The position numbers and the translations under genes were made by a program. From Semisulcospira habei (taxonomy: Eukaryota > Mollusca > Gastropoda > Semisulcospiridae), in assembly GCA_036245525.1 (NCBI GenBank), contig BTPG01000004.1, positions 230,721,752-230,785,751 of the forward strand: DNA of 64,000 nt, in the 5' to 3' direction. The notes beneath the pieces are model-generated. The model searched no databases. It worked only from the letters and a program-made list of their open reading frames with translations, and was not told where the DNA came from. This document shows positions 41,501 through 50,839 of this stretch, in pieces; positions within the stretch are counted from its first letter, which is position 1, and every line of letters begins with the position of its first letter.

Positions 41501-41831
41501 GATCTCTCTGAGGAGTCATTAAAATTAAATGCAGTTTGCATAGGATGGTCTTAGCATCAGGTATCTCTATACCACGGTCTGATGTCTAAACGAGTTTTTG
41601 GAAATATGTCAGCAAATAAAAATTGAAATGTGCTACCCATACTTATTTTTTGTAAATTATTAAAGAAGAAAAAATAAAGACACTTAATTTCTTATTGTTG
41701 GACCCATCTATGCACAAAAATTGCACAAAAAATATCTTACCAAATTCTTGCTTTATGCAAGCCTCATCTTCCTCTGCCACATCAATCTCTATCTTCACAT
41801 CTGCTGTCACCAGCAGGTCATGTGATGCCAT
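38542..41831 (-). CDS. C2H2 zinc-finger protein, two exons, ~22 finger units
   Basis: Exon 1 is 41831-41741. ATG in a strong Kozak context (ACAAGATGG) opens MASHDLLVTADVKIEIDVAE and ends at a GTAAGA donor. The intron is 41740-41169 with an AG acceptor. Exon 2 is 41168-38542. Exon 1 leaves one base and exon 2 supplies two, so the phases fit and the product is 905 residues. The N-terminal part is acidic. It repeats a roughly 21-residue unit with (D)(I/M)KLESNS and carries several (V/I/M)KLEP-type sites that fit the sumoylation consensus. From about residue 265 there are some 22 finger units joined by HTGQKPHKCTEC linkers. Most have C-x2-C and H-x3-H, while units 2, 3 and 9 are degenerate. Likely a nuclear sequence-specific DNA-binding regulator. 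It has no KRAB or BTB domain in the window. It is intact, unlike nearby elements. Confidence 0.9.
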
Positions 41832-42366
41832 CTTGTGACCACAGTAGTGCCCAGAAGCCCTCAGTCAGTTCAAGCTCTGATCAACATAAAACACAACACT
41901 GGTACAATACATGTGACTCCCTCTCAAAAGGTTAGTTAGTTACTGGGGTTTAACGCTGAGCAGGCGACTAAGGCCATCTCACGGCGGTCCTCTCAAAAGG
42001 TGCAATGCAAACAACCCAAAAATAAACACAAGTTGAAAAAAACCTGACAAGATATTCTGAGTTTGTTTTCCATTTGGCCTCTTGGTTCTCTTGAGTTTTT
42101 TTTAAATATTGAGTGGATTATGCGAAACTGTGATTTTAAAACTAGAGGTGTAAAATTTGTCTCTCGTGACGTGACGACAGATTCTTTCATTTTGCTTAAA
42201 CTACATGTTAGATGTTATCTATAAGTGATCAAAACCATTCCTTTAGGTAGCCCTCAATGAAATTTCTGCAAAAAAACCCCGAAAAAAACGACCTAACTAT
42301 GTGCAAAATGAGAACCCATTTGCGTCAGTCACAGGTAATTCTTTTTTCACTCACACATTTGCTTTG
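41832..42366. other. 5' flank of the zinc-finger gene; short repeat fragments
   Basis: It probably contains the 5' UTR and promoter, but I see no definite TATA box. At 41935-41990 a fragment (GGTTTAACGCTGAGCAGGCG, CATCTCACGGCGG) recurs at 63811-63865. Confidence 0.4.
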
Positions 42367-42685
42367 ACAAAATGTATTTTTCTCTAAAATGTATTGTTTT
42401 GAAAAATACCTACTGATGGCACTACTATATGGAAGATACACTTAGCTTACCGATTTCAGCCCAAGAATCCGTTGTGTATTACACAACCGGGGAGGCGACT
42501 CTAGGGTGTCGTTACCGAGAAACCCTGAATAGCCTCCTTTCCCTGCCTATCTGGTCACGTGCACAGTGATGCCACCCAGTCTTACTCTTAGCGACCGGGC
42601 GGCAAGCGGGGTAGGTGGGTGGGCCCTCCGAGTAATGCCACCAGTAAGTATTTTTCGAAAAAATACATTTTAGAGAAAAATACAG
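42367..42685 (-). mobile_element. Solo DIRS terminal fragment (right end plus complementary region)
   Basis: TTTTTCTCTAAAATGTATTG and its inverse ATACATTTTAGAGAAAAATA are at the two ends, about 190 bp apart. The interior carries GTTGTGTATTACACAACCGG GGAGGCGACTC, which matches the right terminal repeat of DIRS copy 1 in inverse. No coding sequence lies between, so this is a fold-back remnant of one DIRS end. Confidence 0.75.
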
Positions 42686-43312
42686 CTTAGCGGTCATGGA
42701 CACATTTTCCTGAAAATGGGTTAAACAAAGTTAAACGAAAAGATCGATATAACCATAACACCGCTCAAAGTCAAAGTTTCTGCGCACAACACAAAATGTA
42801 AAACACCTACTATTGTCACAAATGCGGGGCAGCTCAATACGAGGAGATTTATTGATTTTGACGCTGCTTCCATCTGCTTGCCCCTCCCCCCCTCCCCACA
42901 CACACACTGCCTACACAAAGGTAACATCCCATGGTGATACATACTGGCAACATATTGACAGAGCCAGTTTTTTTAAAAACACATGTTTTTCAATCACCGC
43001 GCTCACACACACTTTTACACAAAGCTGTAGTCACCTACACATAAATTTTAGTACACTGTCCCATTTTTTCATGTCATGCATGGCTAGTCAGTGCTACTCT
43101 TTTAAAACAGCCCTGCATGGGCACGACAATGCTTAACGGCTTTTCGCTCATGGCAAAACCTGTTCTGTTTACTGTGTTATTGATCTCAGTACCGTCAGGT
43201 ATAATAATAACTCACCCTACACTACAGAGCTGATGTCATAACATCTCAACCGGTAAAAAGCACCATGCATAAATTATTACAGCCTAACCGGTCAATTTTA
43301 AACTAACCGGCA
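42686..43312. other. No gene seen
   Basis: Non-coding. A C/A-rich stretch lies at about 42880-42905. Confidence 0.4.
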
Positions 43313-43412
43313 ACAAACAGTCCTATCCGGCAACGAACAGTCCTATCCGGCAACGAACAGTCCTATCCGGCAACGAACAGTCCTATCCGGAAACAAACAG
43401 TCCTATCTGGTC
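43313..43412. repeat. 20-bp tandem repeat, five copies
   Basis: Unit CGGCAACGAACAGTCCTATC. Confidence 0.9.
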
Positions 43413-44731
43413 ATGCCTGCCCTGAGATTGAGGCGCGATCTTCAACTTTTCAAGACTCTATGAATAATTGTATAGCAAAACAATGTGGCGAGTCTAAAAC
43501 TATTTTAGCTCCTACTCAAAAGTCTGGTCGAACAGGTTCTGATAGGTGCCTCTGTTATCGCACAGCCGGTGTATTGCGCAGTGTAGTAAATAGTGTGTGG
43601 CATGTTATTGATTTTTCATGTTGCTGGACGGAGAGGTCTTTTAAAAGCTTTTCCAGGTATGTATGCCTTAACCTGGAAGGTGGGACAGGGTCACTGCACA
43701 TAACACCACAATTGATTTGTAAGACATTTCAAGGCCACTGGCAAGCGAGTGTCAACTGGCACTTGATAAATAACTACATACATTACGGTTGACCGAAACA
43801 GGTTTTGTTGGGGAAAGGTAAACTACCTTCTTTTGAGTCAGACCCCTCTCTGATGGGGGGTTCGACTGTTAACGCCTGATCACTTTTAAAGCGACTGGTT
43901 CAAACCAGATTGAGCCTAAAACACGGCGTAGTGTGCCTGGTGACTAATTTTATTGACCATCTTTTTTCGAAAATAACCCAGCTCACAGCAATGCGCCACC
44001 AAAACATGAATCAGAATTTTGGAGAAATGCTATTAAGCGAGATGGTATTCTCCGTAAGTGGCACAGCACTTGTGAAATTAAAAAATGAACGATATGTGCA
44101 AAATTTGGAACTACAAAAAGGTAAACCTAACAAGGTAAGTGAATATTTTTTAAATACACGTGTTCACTTAATCTGCTTTCTTGTATGTTTAGCTGTGCAT
44201 CATAAATTAGATACTAATATATATTTATTGCTCCGGCGGTTTCACTCAAAACTGTCTTTTAAGTAAAAAAAAAAAAAAAAAAACTAAAAAAAGGCAATTT
44301 TTGGGAATCTAAATTTCAGCTATAGCCAGAAAAGTCCCATCCATGTAAATATAAGAGCTTTATGCGACCTTGTTTCATATGAACCCTCCAGTACAAAATG
44401 ACAAGCACAGTCGGATCACACACCCAGTTTCAAATTACCTTAAACTTTAGCCCCCAGCTGCCTCTGTAATGAAGGCACACAGTTCCATGATATGTAATAC
44501 AGACAATATCACAATCATCTGTTGTAAACACACACACAAATTACAAGATTAGGGCTTAACGTCTTTTGTCCACCACGAAGGTGATTTTAAAAACGGGGCA
44601 CCCAATAGGGTCTAAACAAATTTTTTACGCCAGCTGGATACGAACCTTCAAAATACTGGACAAGAGCCACCCAGCCCCCCCCCCCCCTCCCCCCCCCTGT
44701 TGTAAACAGTTTCAATAAGTTTCAACAGTTT
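43413..44731. other. Unrecognised stretch with two plus-strand ORFs of 110 and 118 codons
   Basis: The ORFs at 43460-43792 and 43910-44266 have fairly ordinary composition (the second includes VFSVSGTALVKLKNERYVQN) but no domain I know. They could be transposon coding debris or chance. An A run lies at 44265-44284 and a C run near 44675-44697. Confidence 0.25.
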
Positions 44732-44830
44732 AACTCACTTAGCTCCGGCACCATGCAACAGGAGATGGACTGATCATAATTTAAGTTTCATCTGACACTA
44801 CCCTTGAATTATCGTGATCAATTATCTAAT
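44732..44830. repeat. Hairpin MITE family A, copy 11, degenerate
   Basis: It begins TTAACTCACTTAGCTCCGGC, has GGAGATGGACTGATCATAAT on the left and CACTACCCTTGAATTATCG on the right, with most of the core lost. It runs directly into the tandem array that follows. Confidence 0.65.
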
Positions 44831-45325
44831 ACAACTGGTACATAGTCACTGGAAACGCCTCCAAAAGTTTGGACATGATCATGATCAATCCATCTACTAC
44901 AACTGGTACATAGTCACTGACAACACCTCCAACAGTTTGAAAATGATCATGATCAATCCATCTATTACAACTGGTACATAGTCCCTGACAATGCCTCCAA
45001 AAGTTTGGACACGATCATGATCAATCCATCTACTACAACTGGATCATAGCCACTGACAATGCCTCCAAAAGTGTGGACATGATCAATCCATCTACAACTG
45101 GTACATAGTCACTGACAGTGCCTCCAAAAGTGTGAAAATGATCATGATCAATCCATCTACTACAACTGGTACATAGTCACTGACAATGCCTCCAAAAGTG
45201 TGAAAATGATCATGATCAATCCATCTACTACAACTGGTACATAGTCACTGACAATGCCTCCAAAAGTGTGAAAATGATCATGATCAATCCATCTACTACA
45301 AGTGGATCATAGCCGCTGACAATGC
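44820..45325. repeat. ~70-bp tandem array derived from the MITE arm (left part)
   Basis: Seven units contain GATCATGATCAATCCATCTA CTACAACTGGTACATAGTCA and ACAATGCCTCCAAAAGTGTG. The same words occur in single copy in the outer arms of family A MITEs. The array resumes at 47507. Confidence 0.85.
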
Positions 45326-45391
45326 ACGACAGTTTACCTTATGCTCTTTAGTTTTCAGCTCGCTGCCTGCCGGCATGCGCCAGCACACTTA

Positions 45392-45800
45392 AGGTGCAGA
45401 TACACGGTTCGTTCGTGTCGTGCGACTGTGCGGGTCGGTCGGCCGCCTGATCGGAAGTCTGACGGGATGGAGCGCTCCACGTTCCCACATAGCCCGACCC
45501 GCAGATACCACTGCCTGCTGGAAATTCCAGACGAGGTCAAGGTCTCTGCTTCAGTAAACAATGGCGGATTCACACGGCAGCAGCGCCATTTTTTCAAAAG
45601 AGAGGGGTGTGCGCGAAACTCGCAATGTGATTGGTCATCCAGTGCCAGCCGTCAGACTCAGCGGGATGAAAGTAGCGCCAACCTCTACTCATCCCGCAGC
45701 CCGCGCGATCCGATGGTGACGTCAGAAATCTGATGGTTGCCATGGAAACCCATCAGATCGCGCACAGTCGCACGACACGAACAGATCGTGTATCTGGCCT
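45392..45800. mobile_element. MITE with ~45-bp TIRs and TTA duplication (PIF/Harbinger-like)
   Basis: TTA is at 45389-45391 and 45801-45803. Left end AGGTGCAGATACACGGTTCG, right end inverted AGGCCAGATACACGATCTGT. Both continue through TTCGTGTCGTGCGACTGTGC. No ORF of its own. It is nested inside the 45326-47506 element. The superfamily is inferred from the TTA duplication and TIR style. Confidence 0.75.
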
Positions 45801-46384
45801 TTAGAGATCCACTTCGCAGGAGCACTGAGATAGCGAGGCAGCCTCCTTCCCCTTACTATCAGTGCGCTAAATACCATCACTGATAAGGCACCAGCTATCG
45901 GGTCTTGCTTCCGCTGGGGATACGAATAGTGCAGCAGCCATCTTTGTTTACAGTACTACTGTGCTTGACCCCGATTAGCTCTTAACCTCTGCTGCATACA
46001 TCGGCGAGTAAGCTGTAAATGACAGATGTTGTCTGTAAACCAGAATTAATTAACCTGCAGTTGTGAGTGATTATTTGAACATATGTCGTCTTGTAGAGGA
46101 GAAATTGTACTGTCTTTGGACACCAAACATGCTGGGGTAATCTGCATGGATGTTTGTCATGCACTGGCTCAAAGTATCACTAGAAGACGGATTAGATGCT
46201 GCCTTCCGTTATCGAACTTTTTATCACATCACTGTTCAAAAACAAAACTTGCTGGAAAGTTCAGACAAAATCAGTGCTGTCAACAGATGTCTTAACTGGC
46301 ATACCCCATGCTAAAATCTTCAAATACACATACCTGAGTCCTGCTAAAGCCAGTTTGGTGGGCCAAGCGAAAACGGTAATCCAT

Positions 46385-47050
46385 TCAGAGCATGCCGACA
46401 TGAAGTATGCAAATTTCTGTCAATGTTTTTAACAATATCACAACACTGGGTTTGGGAATAACTGGCGATGCCTCCTGCACTTCAAAGGGTGTTGGTGTTG
46501 ATGTTGATGGTAAACATGAAATATCAGTGGAAGGTTGTAAAGAACTTACACACTTCCTGAGTTTTGCTGGTGTTGATGTTGATGCCGAACATGATGAAGA
46601 CAGACTGATCAGGGAAAAAAAATCACCTACATTATCAAGATCTTTTCTTTTGGGTGCAGCTAGTCTGTTTTTGGCTGGATATGGTCGGTCACCTTTTGAC
46701 TGCTGCTTGAAATGACTACATGTTTGACAGTCATCAACAGAAAGAGTTTCATCAAAGGCTACCCAAAGATTACACATTTTGTGAATGTCTGGAGAGCTTG
46801 TGCGTTCCACTTGTTTTCTTAATTTGACAAGCTTTGTATGACACATGAAACAAATTGTTTTAGAATGCTTCCCTTTCTGGTCGTTGAGCAAATCAATGTT
46901 GTAACACGAAAATATATCACTGGTGTATTCAGTGCACAAAAACATGGGTTTGTTTTTGTCTTTGACTGCTCGCCTAGATCTTCTACTACAAAGCCTACAC
47001 AAAGAATTCACGGCCTCCAAATGTCTTGGAAAGGAATGTTCATTCTCCAT
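46385..47050 (-). CDS. RAG1 N-terminal-like zinc-domain ORF within a TIR element
   Basis: It encodes 221 residues from ATG at 47050. Cys pairs occur at residues 18/21 (SLCRLCSRR), 67/70 (TICFMCH) and 108/111 (DDCQTCSHF), with an extra Cys at 39, 49 and 93 and a conserved-looking IFSCYNIDLLNDQ between the first two pairs. This arrangement, with an aromatic W-x2-F before the last pair, resembles the zinc-binding N-terminal region of RAG1 and of the molluscan N-RAG-TP transposon proteins. That match is from memory of the family pattern. The C-terminal third is Ser/Thr/Pro rich and low in structure. No RING domain or DDE catalytic core follows on this strand. It may be one exon of a longer gene. 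It is intact, which is unusual among the mobile coding sequences here. Confidence 0.6.
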   Translation of the reverse strand: MENEHSFPRHLEAVNSLCRLCSRRSRRAVKDKNKPMFLCTEYTSDIFSCYNIDLLNDQKGKHSKTICFMCHTKLVKLRKQVERTSSPDIHKMCNLWVAFDETLSVDDCQTCSHFKQQSKGDRPYPAKNRLAAPKRKDLDNVGDFFSLISLSSSCSASTSTPAKLRKCVSSLQPSTDISCLPSTSTPTPFEVQEASPVIPKPSVVILLKTLTEICILHVGML

Positions 47051-47506
47051 GACTTTAACAAGCTATACTTTACATATTATATGCATCACATAAGGGCACA
47101 TACACATAGTGATACATCCGGCACTGAAAACCAGTTTTACACACCAACACTGTATACCGCGAAGGAAAGTTCCTCAAACTACACACATTTTAATCACGTA
47201 ATAACCACAGAATTCGAAGAGGATTTCAAAAGAAACTTACATGAGCTTGAAGAGGACGTTTTCAAGCACAGATAATGATATTTACGATTGTAACTTTTTA
47301 GCCACGGTAATAATAAGTTATAAACAGGCTAATCTGATCACATGTCTGACAGCCTTCAACAAGAAACAAAGAGCGCTACACTTCCCGCCTGCAGCTCCCA
47401 TTCCCAAGAGCTTGGCATCACCCGCCTGCACTTATCAGTGAAGTGGGTCACAGCCGGGCCACAGCCCAACTAAAGAGAGCAATTTAGAGAAGGGTAAACT
47501 GCTGTA

Positions 47507-47752
47507 AATGCCTCCAAAAGTTTGGACATGATCATGATCAATCCATCTACTACAACTGTTACATAGTCACTGACAACGCCTCCAAAAGTGTGGAAATCAT
47601 CATGATCAATCTATCTACTACAACTAGTACATAGTCGCTGACAAGGCCTCCAAAAGTTTGGACAATAGATGGATTGATCATGTCCAAACTTTTGGAGGCG
47701 TTGTCAGTGGCTGTGATCCAGTTTTAGTAGATGGATTGATCATGATGAGTTG
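47507..47752. repeat. MITE-arm tandem array, right part, with an inverted unit
   Basis: Direct units continue to about 47664. From about 47666 (TAGATGGATTGATCATGTCC AAACTTTTGGAGGCG) the unit is inverted, making a local palindrome. The array is then cut by a truncated LINE. Confidence 0.85.
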
Positions 47753-47754
47753 AG

Positions 47755-49170
47755 ATGCTGTACCCACTGTTTGGAAAGATCTGGGAAGAGGAGGTGATGC
47801 CAGCTGACTGGAAGGAGGGGTACCTAATCAAGCTTCCCAAGAAAGGCGACCTCAGCAAGTGTTCCAACTACAGAGGAATCACCTTGCTGTCAGTACCAGG
47901 AAAGGTCTTCAACAGGATCATCCTAGAGAGAATGAAGAGCTCCGTTGACCCCCAGCTGAGAGACCAGCAAGCAGGATTCAGGAAGAACCGATCATGTACA
48001 GACCAGATCGCCACTCTCCGCATCATCATGGAACAGTCTCTGGAGTGGAGCTCCCCGCTGTACGTCAACTTTGTGGATTATGAGAAAGCATTTGACAGCG
48101 TGGACCGAGAGACTGTGGAAACTCCTAGGACACTACGGTGTACCCGCAAAGCTCGTCCGCCTGATCAAGAGCAGCTATGATGGCATGACATGTCGCGTGA
48201 TCCACGAAGGGCAGTTCACCAGAGAGCTCCAGGTCAGAACTGGTGTCAGGCAGGGGTGTCTGCTGTCTCCGTTCCTCTTCCTACTGGCCATAGACTGGGT
48301 CATGAAGATGACCACAGAGCACAGACGAAGTGGAATACAGTGGACACTGTGGACACAGCTTGACGACCTCGATTTTGCAGATGACTTGGCATTACTGTCC
48401 CACACTCATCAACAAATGCAGGACAAGACCACGAGGCTTGCTGACATCTCGTCCCAAGTGGGCCTCACCATTCACAAACAGAAAACAAAGACAATGAGGC
48501 TGAACGCAACCAGGGAAGAACCAGTCTTGCTTGCTGGCACCCCGTTGGAGGAGGTGGAGTCCTTCACCTATCTCGGGAGCATCATAGACAAAAAAGGCGG
48601 CACTGATGCAGATGTCAGAGCACGAATCGGTAAAGCCAGAGCAGCCTTTCTCCAGTTGAAAAAAGTGTGGAGTTCCAGAGAGCTGTCACAACACACCAAA
48701 GTCCGGATTTTCAACTCCAATGTAAAAGCAGTTCTCCTATATGGAGCAGAGACATGGAGATTGACAAAAACCACAGTCAACAGAGTACAGACCTTCATGA
48801 ACAGTTGCCTTAGAAGAATTTTGAAAATCCACTGGCCAGAGAAGATCAGCAACGTCAGACTCTGGGAGAGAACAGAGCAGATAACAGCAGAGAATGAAAT
48901 TGGGCGAAGAAGATGGGGATGGATCGGTCACAGTCTGAGAAAGCCAGCTTCCAGTATCACTAGGCAGGCATTGTCATGGAACCCCCAGGGAAAGAGGAAA
49001 GAGGTAGGCCGAGAAACTCCTGGCGTCGAGACCTCCAAGCAGACATCAAGAGACTGGGAACCACCTGGAGTAGAATCGAAGGAGAAGCACAGGACAGGAG
49101 TTGCTGGAGGTCTCTCGTCGACGGCCTATACCCGGGTAGGGGTGACAAGTGTAAGTAAAGTAAGTCTACT
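47755..49170 (+). pseudogene. RTE-like LINE copy 1, 5' truncated RT
   Basis: It starts within the RT thumb-proximal region at EMLYPLFGKIWEEEVMPADW and continues [57 protein letters not shown] and [13 protein letters not shown] (FADD catalytic box). The C-terminal segment after [20 protein letters not shown] resembles other RTE-like proteins. A 2-base loss near 48115 and a 1-base loss near 49000 break the frame relative to the copies at 54366 and 55640. It ends in the short repeat tail GTAAGTAAAGTAAG at about 49151. There is no endonuclease. Confidence 0.85.
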
Positions 49171-49535
49171 GCACAAAATGTTTTCTACTGCATGTTTGAC
49201 AACCTGGTCATCCTTCTGTAGTTACAGAGGGGAAAGTGGGGGAGAGGCTCATCACAGGTGGCTGGGGATGACTTGCTTTTATTATTCTATTACAACATGC
49301 TCTCTACTACTACTAGGGTTTTAAATTGTCTGTCATCAGTACAAACAGCACAACAAAAACATCCATCCAAGCCACTCTACAGTCCATAAATACAACCAGG
49401 ATAAGTACAAAATGCAACCAACAAGATTACAAGGCAGTTGGGTGTGGTGGGGTGAGGTTGGTGTCATCACATAACCTCTAAAACTTTATCACAGATTTGT
49501 GAACATTTCACTGGCCTCTGTGTTCCTAACCCTTT
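49171..49535. other. No gene seen
   Basis: Non-coding flank after the LINE tail. Confidence 0.4.
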
Positions 49536-49725
49536 GGGTGTCAGCAGCAGCTTTACTCGCGATGTTTTAGTCTTGCCGGAATCATTGTGATTAACACGGC
49601 TACCGACACCCAAAGAGCTAAATGATTGGATGCCAGCAGCAGCTTTAGTCGTGATGTTTTAGTCCTGCAGGAATCATTGCGACTAACACGGCTACCGACA
49701 CCCAAAGAGCTAAATGACTGGATGC
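49536..49725. repeat. Tandem duplication of a ~93-bp segment
   Basis: CAGCAGCAGCTTTA through ACACGGCTACCGACACCCAA AGAGCTAAATGA occurs twice with a handful of differences. Confidence 0.85.
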
Positions 49726-49782
49726 TTCTTTTTTTTTTTAAATCAAGATTTCTCTGTGAAGGATGTCTTTCTATATTTGTCT

Positions 49783-49946
49783 ACCATATTGAAAATATAG
49801 TAGACTTTGAAATGGGGCTGGTCGGAGCATGTTCCCATGACATCATGGGTGGGCGGGCCCTAAGTTATGGCAAAGAAGTAACAAGATAAAAATTACATCC
49901 CGTAGTCAGCAAACCTAATGGGGAGAAAGTACTTTCGTCACCAAGC

Positions 49947-49992
<46 letters not shown>

Positions 49993-50020
49993 TGACAGTG
50001 AATAAAGCTCATGTTTGTGG
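49783..50020. repeat. Dispersed repeat C, third copy, with (GT)n
   Basis: GAAATGGGGCTGGTCGGAGC through a (GT)n run at about 49950-49990 parallels 16125-16260. Confidence 0.6.
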
Positions 50021-50569
50021 GCGGACAAGCTAGAAATTTTAGGTTATTTTTTTCTATTAAGATTATTTCAAGGTAGTTTTGGGGAATTTCTTATTAGACT
50101 ACACATTGACCCAAAAAATGGTCTTTCCACGAAAACCGGTTGATCCGCATTTTACTTGGTCATTTGTTTCTTATTCTTACTATAGATTTGGCATACAGTT
50201 AATAACAATAATAGTATTAGTAATAATAATAATGCGCATTTATTCCGCACCAAATCAAAAGAATCGGTTCTAAGTGTGTTAGTACTGTTACGTAAGTTAT
50301 ACTACGCTATACACATGCATACACAATCACACACTACCTTTATACGTGTTTAAGCTATACACACACAAACTAAAGCCTAAAAACCATCCCCAAGTTAAAG
50401 GATTTTGATGATGCTGATGTGCCACCACGATGGTGCTAGACAGACAATAAAGGGAAGACCTAAGATCAAGGGTGTATAAGGATGAAATGAGTTAATGATA
50501 ATTTAGTAATATTTCTATTTGTACTACAACTTACATGCAGTCACTGATGTCCATATATAACTTCATAAG
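50021..50569. other. No gene seen; (TAA)n SINE-like start
   Basis: AATAATAATAATGCGCATTT at about 50222 marks a further short interspersed repeat of a different family, poorly preserved. Confidence 0.4.
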
Positions 50570-50712
50570 CGCGGTTGTTGAATGTTGTGCGACGCAAGAC
50601 CAGACGCCATTTTTGCGGAATGGCCCAAGAGAATGCCAGCTCTTAGCAGCCATTGAAACCGGAAGCGTCAAATAGTAGTATGGCTCCCAGCTTATGCCAA
50701 AACCGCGCTAAC
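50570..50712. repeat. Small MITE with AGCGCGGTT inverted ends
   Basis: TAAGCGCGGTTGTTG on the left and, inverted, TTAGCGCGGTTTTGG on the right, 140 bp apart. No ORF. Confidence 0.55.
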
Positions 50713-50839
50713 AGCTCATCACATGCACTCTCATGCACTCTCAGCATTCACGATTCAGTGGGGCGGACAGGCTGACAGAAGCACCCCTACGCTGAGACTG
50801 ACTCTACTTCCGACCCAACAAAATCTGAATAATAAAAGC

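Larger units (their letters stand above)
45326..47506. mobile_element. 2.18-kb TIR element with 5-bp target duplication carrying a RAG1-N-like ORF
   Basis: AATGC is present at 45321-45325 and 47507-47511. Removing the element and one AATGC joins GCTGACAATGC to CTCCAAAAG, exactly the sequence of intact array units (CACTGACAATGCCTCCAAAAG region), so the boundaries are firm. The left end reads ACGACAGTTTACCTT and the right end, inverted, TACAGCAGTTTACCCTT. A second matching block (TGCTCTTTAGTT against TGCTCTCTTTAGTT) follows further in. A 5-bp duplication is a hallmark of Transib/RAG-type transposition, and the left end with its preceding base reads CACGACAG, also reminiscent of the Transib CAC start. 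No DDE transposase is visible inside, so this copy is probably non-autonomous. Confidence 0.85.

Noticed and set aside
46083..46295. A plus-strand 70-codon ORF as the partner gene in the RAG1-N-like element
   Set aside because: No domain or splice context supports it, and the supported ORF is on the other strand.
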